Of a stretch of 64,000 nucleotides of DNA, positions 46,976 through 55,677 are shown piece by piece; position 1 is the first letter of the stretch, and each line of letters begins with the position of its first letter. Position numbers and translations under genes: made by a program. Under the pieces are notes generated by a model. The model saw nothing but the letters and a program-made list of their open reading frames with translations, ran no database searches and was not told where the DNA came from. Source of the stretch: Nostoc sp. FACHB-152 (GTDB lineage Bacteria; Cyanobacteriota; Cyanobacteriia; Cyanobacteriales; Nostocaceae); contig NZ_JACJRV010000003.1 in assembly GCF_014697475.1 (NCBI RefSeq), positions 124,001 to 188,000 on the forward strand, read 5' to 3'.

Positions 46976-47662
46976 CTACTCGTCATACTTCCGGCGACGG
47001 CGGCGTGGTCTGTCTCGTTGGTCTTCACGGAGGCGGCGACTGACTTCACCAAAGAAGTCGCGGCGGAGATAGGGATAATCATTTACCCAAAAATCACGGC
47101 TGGGGATGTAAACATCGCTAAAATCTTCGATGGTGCTTAAATCGGGGCGGTTTGACATGACTATCATTTCCGCTATTTGACCACGGGCGATCGCTTTATG
47201 AAAAGGACGTAGCGGTGCATCTAACTCGACGCTAAATCCGGTATCATCACCCACTTCTAGATTTATCCGTTTCTCCCGATTCTCAACAATTACCAATTCC
47301 CCTTTGCTATTGACAGTTTCTTGTTTTCCCATTACCTGGTCTGTAATCCACCAATCTAAAATTCGACCACGGAAAAAGCCGCTGTACTTATAACGGCGGC
47401 ATTTTGCATTCCGTACACTTGCCTGAAACACTGGAAACCATAGCCAAAAAAGCGCGCCAATGACACCCAGAAAAAATAGGATGGGGCCAAACTCTAGCCC
47501 AAACAAGGCTTTAGTCAGTAATATTACAACTACAGAAACTACAGAAACTAATAGTCGCTGCAAAAAATTAGAAAATTTCCCCCAGTAGTACTTGTACTGC
47601 TGACCAGTAGCAATCAGGGGGATAATTTGTTCAAATTTCTGGCGCGTCAGTGGAACAAGCAT
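46976..47662 (-). CDS. Conserved cyanobacterial membrane protein of unknown function
   Basis: 228 residues. Two membrane segments (about 38-57 and 60-80: 'LLVSVVSVVVILLTKALFG' and 'PILFFLGVIGALFWLWF') are followed by a soluble domain with 'DWWITDQVMGKQETVNSKGELVIVENREKRINLEVGDDTGF'. The C-terminus is very basic (RPRRRRRKYDE). I recognise it only as a conserved cyanobacterial hypothetical. Its start lies 27 bp beyond the dapB stop on the same strand, so it follows dapB in one transcript. Confidence 0.8.
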   Translation of the reverse strand: MLVPLTRQKFEQIIPLIATGQQYKYYWGKFSNFLQRLLVSVVSVVVILLTKALFGLEFGPILFFLGVIGALFWLWFPVFQASVRNAKCRRYKYSGFFRGRILDWWITDQVMGKQETVNSKGELVIVENREKRINLEVGDDTGFSVELDAPLRPFHKAIARGQIAEMIVMSNRPDLSTIEDFSDVYIPSRDFWVNDYPYLRRDFFGEVSRRLREDQRDRPRRRRRKYDE

Positions 47663-47688
47663 GGGTGCTGGGTATTGAGTACTAATGT

Positions 47689-48525
47689 TTAGAGTATCTT
47701 TTCTAAACCATACACTAACGACTTTAACTGTGAGACCTTGCGAATTGCCAGTAGTACCCCAGGCATATAGCAGGCGCGATCGCTTGTATCATGGCGTAAT
47801 GTATAAATTTGACCAGCTGCGCCAAATATTACTTCTTGATGGGCTATCAGTCCTGGTAGACGCACGCTATGAATTCTAATACCTTCGTCTGCTAGACTGC
47901 CTCTAGCCCCTGGTATTTTCTCTGTTTCATGTACAATTGCTGGGTTAAAAGTTTTACCCAATTCTGCTAATAACTGCGCGGTTTGAATTGCTGTACCACT
48001 GGGTGCATCGGCTTTTTGGTTGTGGTGCAGTTCGATAATTTCTACATGGTCAAAATACTGCGATGCGGTGACTGCGGCTTGCTGTAACAACACCATCCCA
48101 ATGGAGAAGTTAGGGATAATCAAGCAACCTGTGCTGGCTTTTTCGGCAAAGTCTGCTAAATTTTGAATTTGTTCTGGGCTTAACCCGGTAGTCCCGACAA
48201 CTGGACGAATACCATAGGCGATCGCACTCCGCACGTTGTCATACACTGAATCAGGATGGGTAAAGTCTACTATTACCCCTGGTGGTAGCTGTCGCTCCCC
48301 AGCTACATATCCCAGCATTGGTTCTAATTGGTCAGTAACAGGTACTTCCAAAGGTTCGCTTAAACCTGCTAGTTCCCCAATATCTTTACCTTGATGTTCC
48401 GGGTTGCGGTCAATTGCACCCATAAGAGTTAAGTCTGGTGCTTGCGCTACGGCTTTGACTACTTCACGTCCCATTTTGCCAGCAGCACCGTTAATAATTA
48501 CCGGAATCGGAGCTTGATTTGTCAT
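47689..48525 (-). CDS. dapB: 4-hydroxy-tetrahydrodipicolinate reductase
   Basis: 278 residues. The NAD(P)H fold '[22 protein letters not shown]', '[15 protein letters not shown]', '[12 protein letters not shown]' and the active-site '[22 protein letters not shown]' (His-His and Lys-x-D-x-P-S-G-T) identify DapB. It acts in the diaminopimelate/lysine pathway, supplying peptidoglycan and lysine. Confidence 0.97.
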   Translation of the reverse strand: MTNQAPIPVIINGAAGKMGREVVKAVAQAPDLTLMGAIDRNPEHQGKDIGELAGLSEPLEVPVTDQLEPMLGYVAGERQLPPGVIVDFTHPDSVYDNVRSAIAYGIRPVVGTTGLSPEQIQNLADFAEKASTGCLIIPNFSIGMVLLQQAAVTASQYFDHVEIIELHHNQKADAPSGTAIQTAQLLAELGKTFNPAIVHETEKIPGARGSLADEGIRIHSVRLPGLIAHQEVIFGAAGQIYTLRHDTSDRACYMPGVLLAIRKVSQLKSLVYGLEKIL

Positions 48526-48835
48526 AGTTACAAAAATATTTTTTAGCCAACAAGGGTTTTATTGTAGAGAGTTTCGTGACCCGGTAGCTAGTCTTAATTT
48601 CGATATGGAGTTAATAGAGCGATCGCTACTGAAATACTTAATGGTAATAATTTAAACTATAAAATTTTACAACTTTTAACCTAGATAAGTTGATTTTTTG
48701 TTGAATAAAATAAACTTTCTGTATAAAAAGTAACTTTTTAATGGTTAAATATCAAACTAATATCACCATTTGAAGGTTCAACTTGAGAACCTGCTATTAG
48801 CTAGGTGATTAATTGAGGGTGGAACTAATAAAAAT
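48526..48835. other. Divergent region between dapB and urtA
   Basis: 310 bases. It contains a HIP1 near 48621 and the NtcA-type promoter at 48721-48763. The leader before urtA has GAGGGTGG near 48816 as the likely ribosome site. Confidence 0.5.
48721..48763 (+). promoter_or_regulatory. Candidate NtcA-activated promoter of urtA
   Basis: GTATAAAAAGTAAC (48721-48734) is GTA-N8-AAC, one base from the NtcA consensus GTA-N8-TAC. Exactly 23 bases later comes TAATAT (48758-48763), a good -10 box, matching class II NtcA-activated promoters (22-23 bp). urt operons are known NtcA targets in Anabaena. The transcription start would be near 48770, about 65 bp before the urtA ATG. Confidence 0.65.
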
Positions 48836-50149
48836 ATGAGTAGACAATTTAACCGCCGGAGATTTTTAATTTTCAGTTCTGCAACTATGGCCAGCAGCAT
48901 TTTGCTGAAGGCTTGCGCTAACAACTCTCCAAGTACAACAACCACTCCAGCCGCAAATAATACGTCTCCTATTGCAGCGACTGGTGGTAACACTATCAAA
49001 ATAGGTTTGTTGCATTCCCTCAGTGGCACAATGGCTATTAGTGAAAAAAGCGTTGTCGATGCTGAAAAATTAGCAATCAAAGAAATTAACGCAGCCGGCG
49101 GTGTTTTAGGTAAACAAATAGAAGCAATTGTTGAAGATGGCGCATCTAATTGGGATACTTTTAGAGAAAAAGCAACCAAACTAATCGATCAAGATAAAGT
49201 AGCTGTAGTGTTTGGTTGTTGGACTTCTGCAAGTCGCAAAAATGTTAAGCCTGTCTTTGAAAGTAAAGACCATATGCTGTGGTATCCCGTGCAGTATGAA
49301 GGTCAAGAATGTTCTAAAAACATTTTTTACACTGGTGCAGCACCAAACCAACAAATTGAACCTTCTGTGGATTGGCTGTTAAAAAATAAGGGTAAACAAT
49401 TCTTTTTAGTAGGTTCGGATTATGTTTTTCCTCGCACTGCTAACACAATTATTAAAGCGCAATTAGAAGCTTTAGGCGGCACAACAGTTGGTGAAGATTA
49501 TTTACCGTTAGGAAACACAGAAGTTACACCTATTATCACAAAAATTAAGCAAAAATTACCTAATGGCGGCGTAATTTACAACACCCTCAATGGTGATAGT
49601 AATGTTGCTTTCTTTAAACAATTAAAAGGTGCAGGTTTAACACCAGATAAATATCCTTCAATGTCAGTAAGTATTGCTGAAGAAGAAGTAAAAGCAATTG
49701 GTGTTGAATATCTCAAAGGACACTATGCCGCTTGGAATTATTTCCAAACAGTAGACACACCTGCTAATAAGAAATTTGTCGCAGCTTTTAAAAAAGAATA
49801 TGGCGAAAATCGGGTAACAAATGACCCAATGGAAGCAGCATATATCGCAGTTTATTTGTGGAAACAAGCAGTAGAAAAAGCCGGGACTCCTGATATAGCT
49901 AAAGTACGTACTGCGGCTTATGATCAAACCATAGATGCACCCGAAGGAAAAGTAACAGTAAATGCCAATCATCACATCTCTAAAATTGTGCGAATTGGTC
50001 AAGTTAGAGACGATGGTTTGTTTGATATTGTCTATGCTACACCTGAACCAGTTGCACCAGTACCTTGGAATCAATTTGTGAAAGAAACCAAGGGATTTGC
50101 TTGTGATTGGTCAGACCCAGCTAAAGGTGGTAAATATAAGCAAGCTTAA
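48836..50149 (+). CDS. urtA: Urea ABC transporter substrate-binding protein
   Basis: 437 residues. The N-terminus has a twin-arginine motif (RRRFLIFSS, residues 7-15) and a lipobox-like LLKAC with Cys27, suggesting a Tat-exported lipoprotein. The mature domain shows '[44 protein letters not shown]' and '[37 protein letters not shown]', characteristic of UrtA/AmiC-like receptors. It heads the urtABCDE operon for high-affinity urea uptake under nitrogen limitation. Confidence 0.96.
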   Translation: MSRQFNRRRFLIFSSATMASSILLKACANNSPSTTTTPAANNTSPIAATGGNTIKIGLLHSLSGTMAISEKSVVDAEKLAIKEINAAGGVLGKQIEAIVEDGASNWDTFREKATKLIDQDKVAVVFGCWTSASRKNVKPVFESKDHMLWYPVQYEGQECSKNIFYTGAAPNQQIEPSVDWLLKNKGKQFFLVGSDYVFPRTANTIIKAQLEALGGTTVGEDYLPLGNTEVTPIITKIKQKLPNGGVIYNTLNGDSNVAFFKQLKGAGLTPDKYPSMSVSIAEEEVKAIGVEYLKGHYAAWNYFQTVDTPANKKFVAAFKKEYGENRVTNDPMEAAYIAVYLWKQAVEKAGTPDIAKVRTAAYDQTIDAPEGKVTVNANHHISKIVRIGQVRDDGLFDIVYATPEPVAPVPWNQFVKETKGFACDWSDPAKGGKYKQA

Positions 50150-50183
50150 TTAGTCCAGAGTCAAAGATCAATAGTTAAGAATC

Positions 50184-50258
50184 GTAGGTTGGGTGTAGCG
50201 ATAGCGAAACCCAACAAAGTCTTGATAATTTTGGGTTCTTTTCCTCTACCCAACCTAC
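50184..50258. repeat. Inverted-repeat element between urtA and urtB
   Basis: GTAGGTTGGGT (50184-50194) and ACCCAACCTAC (50248-50258) are perfect 11-bp inverted ends of a 75-bp element that also holds an internal 'GCGATAGCGAAACCCAACA'. This resembles a small non-autonomous (MITE-like) repeat common in Nostoc. It may form a hairpin that lowers downstream expression relative to urtA. Confidence 0.7.
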
Positions 50259-50302
50259 TAGCTTTAAACTGTTGACCTATCACTAATAATCCGGGTAAAA
50301 AA

Positions 50303-51463
50303 GTGTTAACAGGTTTTTTAGATGCTGTATTTAATGGGATTAGTATCGGTGCTGTATTATTAATTGCAGCCTTGGGACTCGCCATAATATTTGGTTTGAT
50401 GGGTGTGATTAATATGGCGCATGGCGAATTAATGATGTTTGGTGCTTATGCCACATTTGTTGTGCAGAATGGATGCAAACAATTAGGTGGTTTCTGGTTT
50501 GAAATTTATATCTTTTTGGCTTTAATAATCGCTTTTGTTTTTACTGCTGGTGTAGGGTTAATTCTAGAGAGAGGTGTAATTCGTTATCTATATGGGCGAC
50601 CTCTAGAAACTTTACTAGCTACTTGGGGAGTAAGTTTAATTTTTCAGCAGTTTGTTCGCAGCGTAAATTGGGTGCTGATAATTGGGATAGTTTTATTTTC
50701 TCTGCTATTTTTTGGAGGTAAGAGATTTTTAAATTCACGAACAAATGTAGAGAGAATTCGTAAATGGGGTACGGCTGTGATATTGTTACTTTCTGGAGGA
50801 GTAGCGATCGCAATCACTAATTTATTAAGCCAAACTTATCAACTAACAGTAACGCAACCGTGGTTTGGCGCACAAAATGTGGATGTCACAGCACCTAGTT
50901 GGTTACAAGCCGGAATATCTTTGGGTGGTGTGCAAATACCATTTGCCAGATTATTTATTATTACTTTAACAATAATCTGTGTGGTGGGAATTTATCTATT
51001 CTTACAACGTTCTAATTGGGGATTAAGAATTAGGGCGGTAACACAAAACCGCAGCATGAGTGCTTGTTTGGGTATCCCAACTCAAAAAGTTGACGCTATC
51101 ACTTTTGCTTTAGGTTCTGGTTTAGCTGGTGTGGCTGGATGTGCAATTAGTTTACTCGGTTCTGTTGGGCCAAATACTGGACAAAATTATATTATCGACA
51201 CCTTTATGGTGGTTGTAGTCGGTGGTGTCGGTAATTTAGTCGGAACTATTGTTGCTGCTTTAGGAATAGGTACAGCTAATTTTTTAATTGGTTCTGGGAC
51301 TTTGAGTTTATTATTTACGCCTGTAAAACCTTTAGCAGATTTATTTAGTTTTTTCGCTACAACCAGTATGGCTAAAGTGTTGGTATTTGCGCTAATTATT
51401 GGGTTTTTACAATGGAAACCTGCGGGGATTTTTCCGCAAAAAGGCCGGACTGTTGATGTTTAA
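50303..51463 (+). CDS. urtB: Urea ABC transporter permease UrtB
   Basis: 386 residues from GTG 50303. Nine or so membrane segments belong to the LivH family: 'DAVFNGISIGAVLLIAALGLAIIFGLMGVINMAHGELMMFGAYA' at the start, 'RGVIRYLYGRPLETLLATWGVSLIFQQ', and 'NRSMSACLGIPTQKVDAITFALGSGLAGVAG'. It pairs with UrtC to make the membrane channel. Confidence 0.96.
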   Translation: MLTGFLDAVFNGISIGAVLLIAALGLAIIFGLMGVINMAHGELMMFGAYATFVVQNGCKQLGGFWFEIYIFLALIIAFVFTAGVGLILERGVIRYLYGRPLETLLATWGVSLIFQQFVRSVNWVLIIGIVLFSLLFFGGKRFLNSRTNVERIRKWGTAVILLLSGGVAIAITNLLSQTYQLTVTQPWFGAQNVDVTAPSWLQAGISLGGVQIPFARLFIITLTIICVVGIYLFLQRSNWGLRIRAVTQNRSMSACLGIPTQKVDAITFALGSGLAGVAGCAISLLGSVGPNTGQNYIIDTFMVVVVGGVGNLVGTIVAALGIGTANFLIGSGTLSLLFTPVKPLADLFSFFATTSMAKVLVFALIIGFLQWKPAGIFPQKGRTVDV

Positions 51464-51487
51464 ACCGCAGAGGCGCGGAGGGTGTGT

Positions 51488-52606
51488 ATGAAGCAGGGGG
51501 GAAGGTTAATTTTAATTGAGGTTGGGATAGTAGTAGCGATCGCACTTATCCTCATCTTAATTATGCCAGTGCTGCTTTCAGAATTCCGTCTGAATTTGTT
51601 AGGGCGATTTTTATCCCTGGCTATTGTGGCTTTGGGTATTGATTTGATTTGGGGTTACACTGGGCTACTGAGTTTGGGACATGGAATTTTCTTTGGTTTG
51701 GGTGGCTACGCTATAGCTATGTACCTGAAGTTGCAAGTTCCAACAGGGGAGTTACCTGATTTTATGGGCTTGTATGGTGTGACAGAACTTCCTTGGTTTT
51801 GGCTACCTTTTTATTCTTTTCCTGTAGCTGTAGCGGCTGTGGTAATTATTCCTGGTTTGCTGGCGGGATTATTAGGATATTTAGTATTTCGCAACCGCAT
51901 TAAGGGCGTTTATTTTTCAATTTTGACCCAAGCGGCAATTATTGTATTTTTCAACTTTTTTAACGGACAACAACAATTTTTCAACGGCACAAATGGGTTA
52001 ATAGATTTTACAACTTTGTTTGGGGCAACTGTTAGTGATGCCAAAACCCAATTTGTTTTTTATATTCTAACGGTAGTGTTTCTCGCTATTACCTATGCAC
52101 TTTGCCGTTGGTTAACAAGTGGACGTTTTGGCAGATTATTAATCGCCATTCGAGATGATGAAAGTCGGGTGAGATTTTCGGGCTACGATCCTACAGATTA
52201 TAAAACATTAGTCTTTGCAATTTCTGGTGCGATCGCAGGCATAGCAGGAGCATTTTACACCTTACAAAGTGGGTCTGTATCACCCAGAGCAATGGATATT
52301 GCTTTTTCGATTGAAATGGTAATTTGGGTAGCCGTAGGAGGACGTTCTACATTAATTGGGGCAGTTGTTGGTACTTTATTAGTCAATTATGCCCGTGTGC
52401 TTTTAAGCGAAAAATTTGCCGATATTTGGCTATTTTTCCAAGGCGCATTACTATTAATTGTTGTCACAGTCCTTCCTGATGGCATTGTGGGATGGTTACT
52501 AAATCAAAACATTTCACTTTTCCGCCGTCGTCAAAAAATCGCTACATATCCCAGCTTAGAAGAAGACGCAGAAGTGCAAAATGAACGCCAAAATCTTGGA
52601 AACTGA
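51488..52606 (+). CDS. urtC: Urea ABC transporter permease UrtC
   Basis: About 373 residues from ATG 51488 (GTG 51482 also open). LivM-family features are 'GLLSLGHGIFFGLGGYAIAMYLKLQ' and 'RDDESRVRFSGYDPTDYKTLVFAISGAIAGIAGAFYTLQSGSVSP'. The last 26 bases overlap the start of urtD, showing translational coupling. Confidence 0.96.
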   Translation: MKQGGRLILIEVGIVVAIALILILIMPVLLSEFRLNLLGRFLSLAIVALGIDLIWGYTGLLSLGHGIFFGLGGYAIAMYLKLQVPTGELPDFMGLYGVTELPWFWLPFYSFPVAVAAVVIIPGLLAGLLGYLVFRNRIKGVYFSILTQAAIIVFFNFFNGQQQFFNGTNGLIDFTTLFGATVSDAKTQFVFYILTVVFLAITYALCRWLTSGRFGRLLIAIRDDESRVRFSGYDPTDYKTLVFAISGAIAGIAGAFYTLQSGSVSPRAMDIAFSIEMVIWVAVGGRSTLIGAVVGTLLVNYARVLLSEKFADIWLFFQGALLLIVVTVLPDGIVGWLLNQNISLFRRRQKIATYPSLEEDAEVQNERQNLGN

Positions 52607-53327
52607 AAACGTCACTGTTAGTTTTGATGGTTTTAAAGCTATCAATAACCTAAATTTTAGTATGGATGTGGGTGAATTACGCGTCGTAATTGGCCCGAAT
52701 GGTGCAGGAAAAACGACATTTCTTGATGTAATTACAGGCAAAGTTCAACCAACTACAGGACGAGTTTTATTCAAAGGTAAAAATCTGCGTTCCTTGCGCG
52801 AACATCAAATTGCCCGGTTAGGAATTGGACGTAAGTTTCAAACGCCTAGAGTTTATCTCAACCTTACACCACGCGAAAATCTAGAAATTACCAGCAACCG
52901 GAATAAAAACGTTTTTTCTACATTATTTGGGCGTTCTCATACTACTGAAAAAAAGAATATTGCAGGGTTATTAGAAACAATAGGTTTAACATCTAAAGCT
53001 GACATCCCATCCGCTTTACTAGCCCACGGCGAAAAGCAACGTTTAGAAATTGGAATGTTAGTAGCACAATCTCCTGACTTATTACTTGTTGATGAACCAG
53101 TAGCAGGTTTAACAGATGAAGAAACTTATAACATCGGCGAATTACTGTTAACTTTAGCTCAAAGTCATTCAATTTTAGTAATTGAACATGACATGGAATT
53201 CGTCAGACAAATAGCGAGAAAAGTCACAGTATTACATGAAGGTTCAGTCTTGTGTGAAGGCAATTTTGAGGAAGTGCAAAATGACCGTCGTGTTATTGAA
53301 GTATATTTAGGACAACAGCAAGAATGA
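52581..53327 (+). CDS. urtD: Urea ABC transporter ATP-binding protein UrtD
   Basis: 248 residues. Walker A 'GPNGAGKTT' (about 35-43), Q-loop 'RKFQTPRVYLNLTPREN', a shortened signature 'LAHGEKQRLEIGMLV' (typical for UrtD, instead of LSGGQ), Walker B 'LLLVDEPVAGL' and 'VIEHDMEFVRQIA' are seen. Like LivG, it forms a heterodimer with UrtE. In this genome an antisense Uma2 gene separates it from urtE. Confidence 0.96.
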   Translation: MNAKILETENVTVSFDGFKAINNLNFSMDVGELRVVIGPNGAGKTTFLDVITGKVQPTTGRVLFKGKNLRSLREHQIARLGIGRKFQTPRVYLNLTPRENLEITSNRNKNVFSTLFGRSHTTEKKNIAGLLETIGLTSKADIPSALLAHGEKQRLEIGMLVAQSPDLLLVDEPVAGLTDEETYNIGELLLTLAQSHSILVIEHDMEFVRQIARKVTVLHEGSVLCEGNFEEVQNDRRVIEVYLGQQQE

Positions 53328-53357
53328 AAAAATCCGTCTATTATATTTACGTGGTAA

Positions 53358-53951
53358 TTATGGTCTATTTGCGCTATTAAACACCTGCTCTACTGTTAGC
53401 GTCCAATCTGGAATTACTACTGATTCTATAGAATTTGCAGATGTAAACACCTTATCCTCATACTGTCCTTCCACCCACTGACAAACCGTAATTTGTTGTA
53501 TTTCTGGGTCAACAATCCAATACTCTAATATTTCTCTAGCAGCATATTCCGTCCGCTTGTAGCGATAATCACGAACACGGTTTGCCGTTCCCGGAGAAAC
53601 AATTTCAATTACTAATGCAGGCGGTGGCATATCACGGGTGAGGGTAGCACGAGTAGTACCAACAAGGGCAGCATAAGATTCTTCTGTATGAACCATTAAG
53701 TCGGGTAAACGACATCTAGCCCTTCGTCCTGCAACCTCAATTTCTGTATCCTTATGAGCAACTAAATAAAAGGCAAAATGTTTGAGTAGTTCAACGAATA
53801 AAAATCTTGCCAGGTTACTATTTTCCTGACTTTCTGGTGGCATTTCAACTAACTCTCCATCCACCAACTCATACCGCGTGTCTGTACCATCGTCATATGC
53901 AAGATACTCCTCAAATGTCAACAATTTTTTGGTTTTCATCGTTTGAGTCAT
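53358..53951 (-). CDS. Uma2 family endonuclease-like protein
   Basis: 197 residues. 'LTFEEYLAYDDGTDTRYELVDGELVEMPPES' and the PD-(D/E)XK core 'CRLPDLMVHTEES ... PPALVIEIVSPGTANRVRDYRYKRTEYAAREILEYWIVDPE' (Pro-Asp, then Glu-Ile-Val) identify the Uma2/DUF820 family. It is abundant and often mobile in cyanobacteria. The biological role is unknown. It sits antisense between urtD and urtE. A minus-strand heptad-repeat frame ends directly before its ATG. Confidence 0.92.
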   Translation of the reverse strand: MTQTMKTKKLLTFEEYLAYDDGTDTRYELVDGELVEMPPESQENSNLARFLFVELLKHFAFYLVAHKDTEIEVAGRRARCRLPDLMVHTEESYAALVGTTRATLTRDMPPPALVIEIVSPGTANRVRDYRYKRTEYAAREILEYWIVDPEIQQITVCQWVEGQYEDKVFTSANSIESVVIPDWTLTVEQVFNSANRP

Positions 53952-54146
53952 TTACTTTGCATAGCATCTATATATTATGAAGTATGAGCTATATACTCCA
54001 GTTAGCCAAATAGTCAATTTAATTTCTGACTCGAAAACCAATTTTTGCGACTCGAAAACCAATTTTTGCAACTCAAAAACCAATTTTTGCAACTCAAAAA
54101 CCAATTTTTGCAACTCACAAACCAACTTTTGCGACTCAAAAACCAA
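53952..54146 (-). CDS. Possible small coiled-coil peptide encoded by the 21-bp repeat
   Basis: A minus-strand frame of 64 codons reads MVFESQKLVCELQKLV..., with six heptads (FELQKLV) having hydrophobics at a/d-like positions, then a hydrophobic tail (SYFIIYRCYA). Its TAA is directly followed by the Uma2 ATG, so it could be its leader or partner. There is no clear ribosome site, and low complexity alone can create such a frame. Treat it as uncertain. Confidence 0.3.
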   Translation of the reverse strand: MVFESQKLVCELQKLVFELQKLVFELQKLVFESQKLVFESEIKLTIWLTGVYSSYFIIYRCYAK

Positions 54147-54159
54147 TTTTTGCGACTCG
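54028..54159. repeat. 21-bp tandem repeat (6 full copies plus partial)
   Basis: Unit GACTCGAAAACCAATTTTTG+C, with minor variants (AACTCA, AACTCAC), starts at 54028, 54049, 54070, 54091, 54112 and 54133 and ends in a partial copy. The period of 21 leaves both strands open. On the minus strand it reads KLVFELQ heptads, on the plus strand (C/N)SKTNF repeats. It lies in the leader of urtE. Confidence 0.9.
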
Positions 54160-54195
54160 TATCAAGACGTAATTACCGCAAATATACTGTTATTT

Positions 54196-54894
54196 ATGCT
54201 AAAAATCTCAAACCTCAACGTTTACTACGGTGAAAGCCACATTCTTCGCAACGTAGATATGACAGTACCATCCGGGCAAATGGTTTGTTTAATTGGCCGC
54301 AATGGTGTTGGTAAAACAACCATGCTGAAAACAATTATGGGTTTACTCAAACCCCGTAGTGGCACAATTAACTTTGCTGAGGAATTAATTAACGCCAAAT
54401 CCCCAGATCAAAGGGCAAAAATGGGTATTGGTTATGTACCCCAGGGACGAGAAATTATTCCGCGTTTAACAGTCAAAGAAAATCTGCTACTAGGGTTAGA
54501 AGCTAGACGGAAACAGCCAAAAAAAGCCGAAATTCCCGAAGAAATTTTCAGCTTGTTTCCTGTGTTGAAAACTATGCTGTCGCGGATGGGGGGAGATTTG
54601 AGTGGTGGACAACAGCAACAACTAGCGATCGCCCGTGCTTTAATGGGACAACCACAATTACTCGTATTAGATGAACCTACCGAAGGTATTCAACCCTCAA
54701 TCATCTTAGAAATTGAAGCCGCAGTCCGTCGCATCGTTGAAACAACAGGTATTTCTGTATTACTAGTAGAGCAACATTTACACTTTGTGCGTCAAGCTGA
54801 TTACTATTACGCCATGCAAAAAGGTGCTATTGTTGCCTCTGGTTCGACTAACGAACTTAGCCAAGATGTAATTCAAAGATTTTTGGCAGTTTAA
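54196..54894 (+). CDS. urtE: Urea ABC transporter ATP-binding protein UrtE
   Basis: 232 residues from ATG 54196 (MLKISNLNVYYGESHILRN). The frame is open upstream through the 21-bp repeat, but that part is not family sequence. Walker A 'GRNGVGKTTMLK', 'VPQGREIIPRLTVKENLLLGL', signature 'LSGGQQQQLAIARAL', Walker B 'LLVLDEPTEGIQPS' and 'VEQHLHFV' identify the LivF-type UrtE. It lies 868 bp downstream of urtD, beyond the Uma2 gene and repeats, so it probably needs read-through or its own promoter. Confidence 0.95.
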   Translation: MLKISNLNVYYGESHILRNVDMTVPSGQMVCLIGRNGVGKTTMLKTIMGLLKPRSGTINFAEELINAKSPDQRAKMGIGYVPQGREIIPRLTVKENLLLGLEARRKQPKKAEIPEEIFSLFPVLKTMLSRMGGDLSGGQQQQLAIARALMGQPQLLVLDEPTEGIQPSIILEIEAAVRRIVETTGISVLLVEQHLHFVRQADYYYAMQKGAIVASGSTNELSQDVIQRFLAV

Positions 54895-54897
54895 TGC

Positions 54898-55431
54898 CTA
54901 AATCTGCAATGCTTTAAACCATCTATTTACAAGAGTATTAGCAGTTTGCAAAACTGTATTGGCGGTTTGCTTTAGCTGATTCTTGCGATACCATTTTTGA
55001 AAAGCCATTTCATACTCTTCACCTTTGGCATGAAAGTTATTCCAAAAATCTAGCCCTATTTTCAATCCCCAGAAGAGGAAAATGTACAGCGACCAAGGGA
55101 AAATCAAAATATGACCACTGGTAGCAAGAAAATTAATTCCTATTAAAACAGTATTGACAATCGCAAAATTGCCCAAACGCTTTTTAGATTTTGAGAGACG
55201 GTAAGCGTCAAAAGCCTGGCGTTGTTGAATTTCACTTTGTTGCGATCGCCAGTCTTTTTCTGCTAGTTGTAAACATTCAGGCGAAATGTCTAACTCTCCA
55301 GCAATTTCTGACAGCAATTCGTAAGAAAATTCTTTTTCTTGGTCATCAGATTGACGCGCGATCGCCAACTGAAGAATGCGTTGTACATCTTCTTGGCTAT
55401 AACGATTGTGATTCGATTCAAATGCCGCCAT
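54898..55431 (-). CDS. 2TM-domain protein
   Basis: 177 residues. A soluble N-half, 'YSQEDVQRILQLAIARQSDDQEKEFSYELLSEIAGELDISPECLQLAEKDW', is typical of cyanobacterial regulators of this type. It precedes a 2TM unit: 'KRLGNFAIVNTVLIGINFLATSG' and 'IFPWSLYIFLFWGLKIGLDFWNNF'. Function unknown. It ends three bases from the urtE stop (convergent). Confidence 0.85.
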   Translation of the reverse strand: MAAFESNHNRYSQEDVQRILQLAIARQSDDQEKEFSYELLSEIAGELDISPECLQLAEKDWRSQQSEIQQRQAFDAYRLSKSKKRLGNFAIVNTVLIGINFLATSGHILIFPWSLYIFLFWGLKIGLDFWNNFHAKGEEYEMAFQKWYRKNQLKQTANTVLQTANTLVNRWFKALQI

Positions 55432-55677
55432 AGTTTCTATCTCTTATTTAATTCAATAAAATAAATCACCTGTTAGCTTTAATATATCTAAGCTACTAAC
55501 ATCTACCATCTTTACACTAGCAAATCTAGAAGCTGCTGAAAGTAAAAATATAGATTTTATGACTGAAGCAAGAAGTCATAGCTGCTAGCCAATAATTCAA
55601 TGCAATTATCCAGCTTTCTGCCAAATTAATATTTTAAAGAGATAATAAGCTGTGAGTTATAGATTTTACAGAAATTC

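Noticed and set aside
54028-54159. Regular 21-bp repeats considered as a CRISPR array
   Set aside because: The units are contiguous with no spacers and no cas genes are nearby; it is a simple tandem repeat.
53977-54195. N-terminal extension of urtE through the tandem repeat
   Set aside because: The UrtE family starts at MLKISNLNVYYG; the upstream residues are repeat-derived and low complexity.
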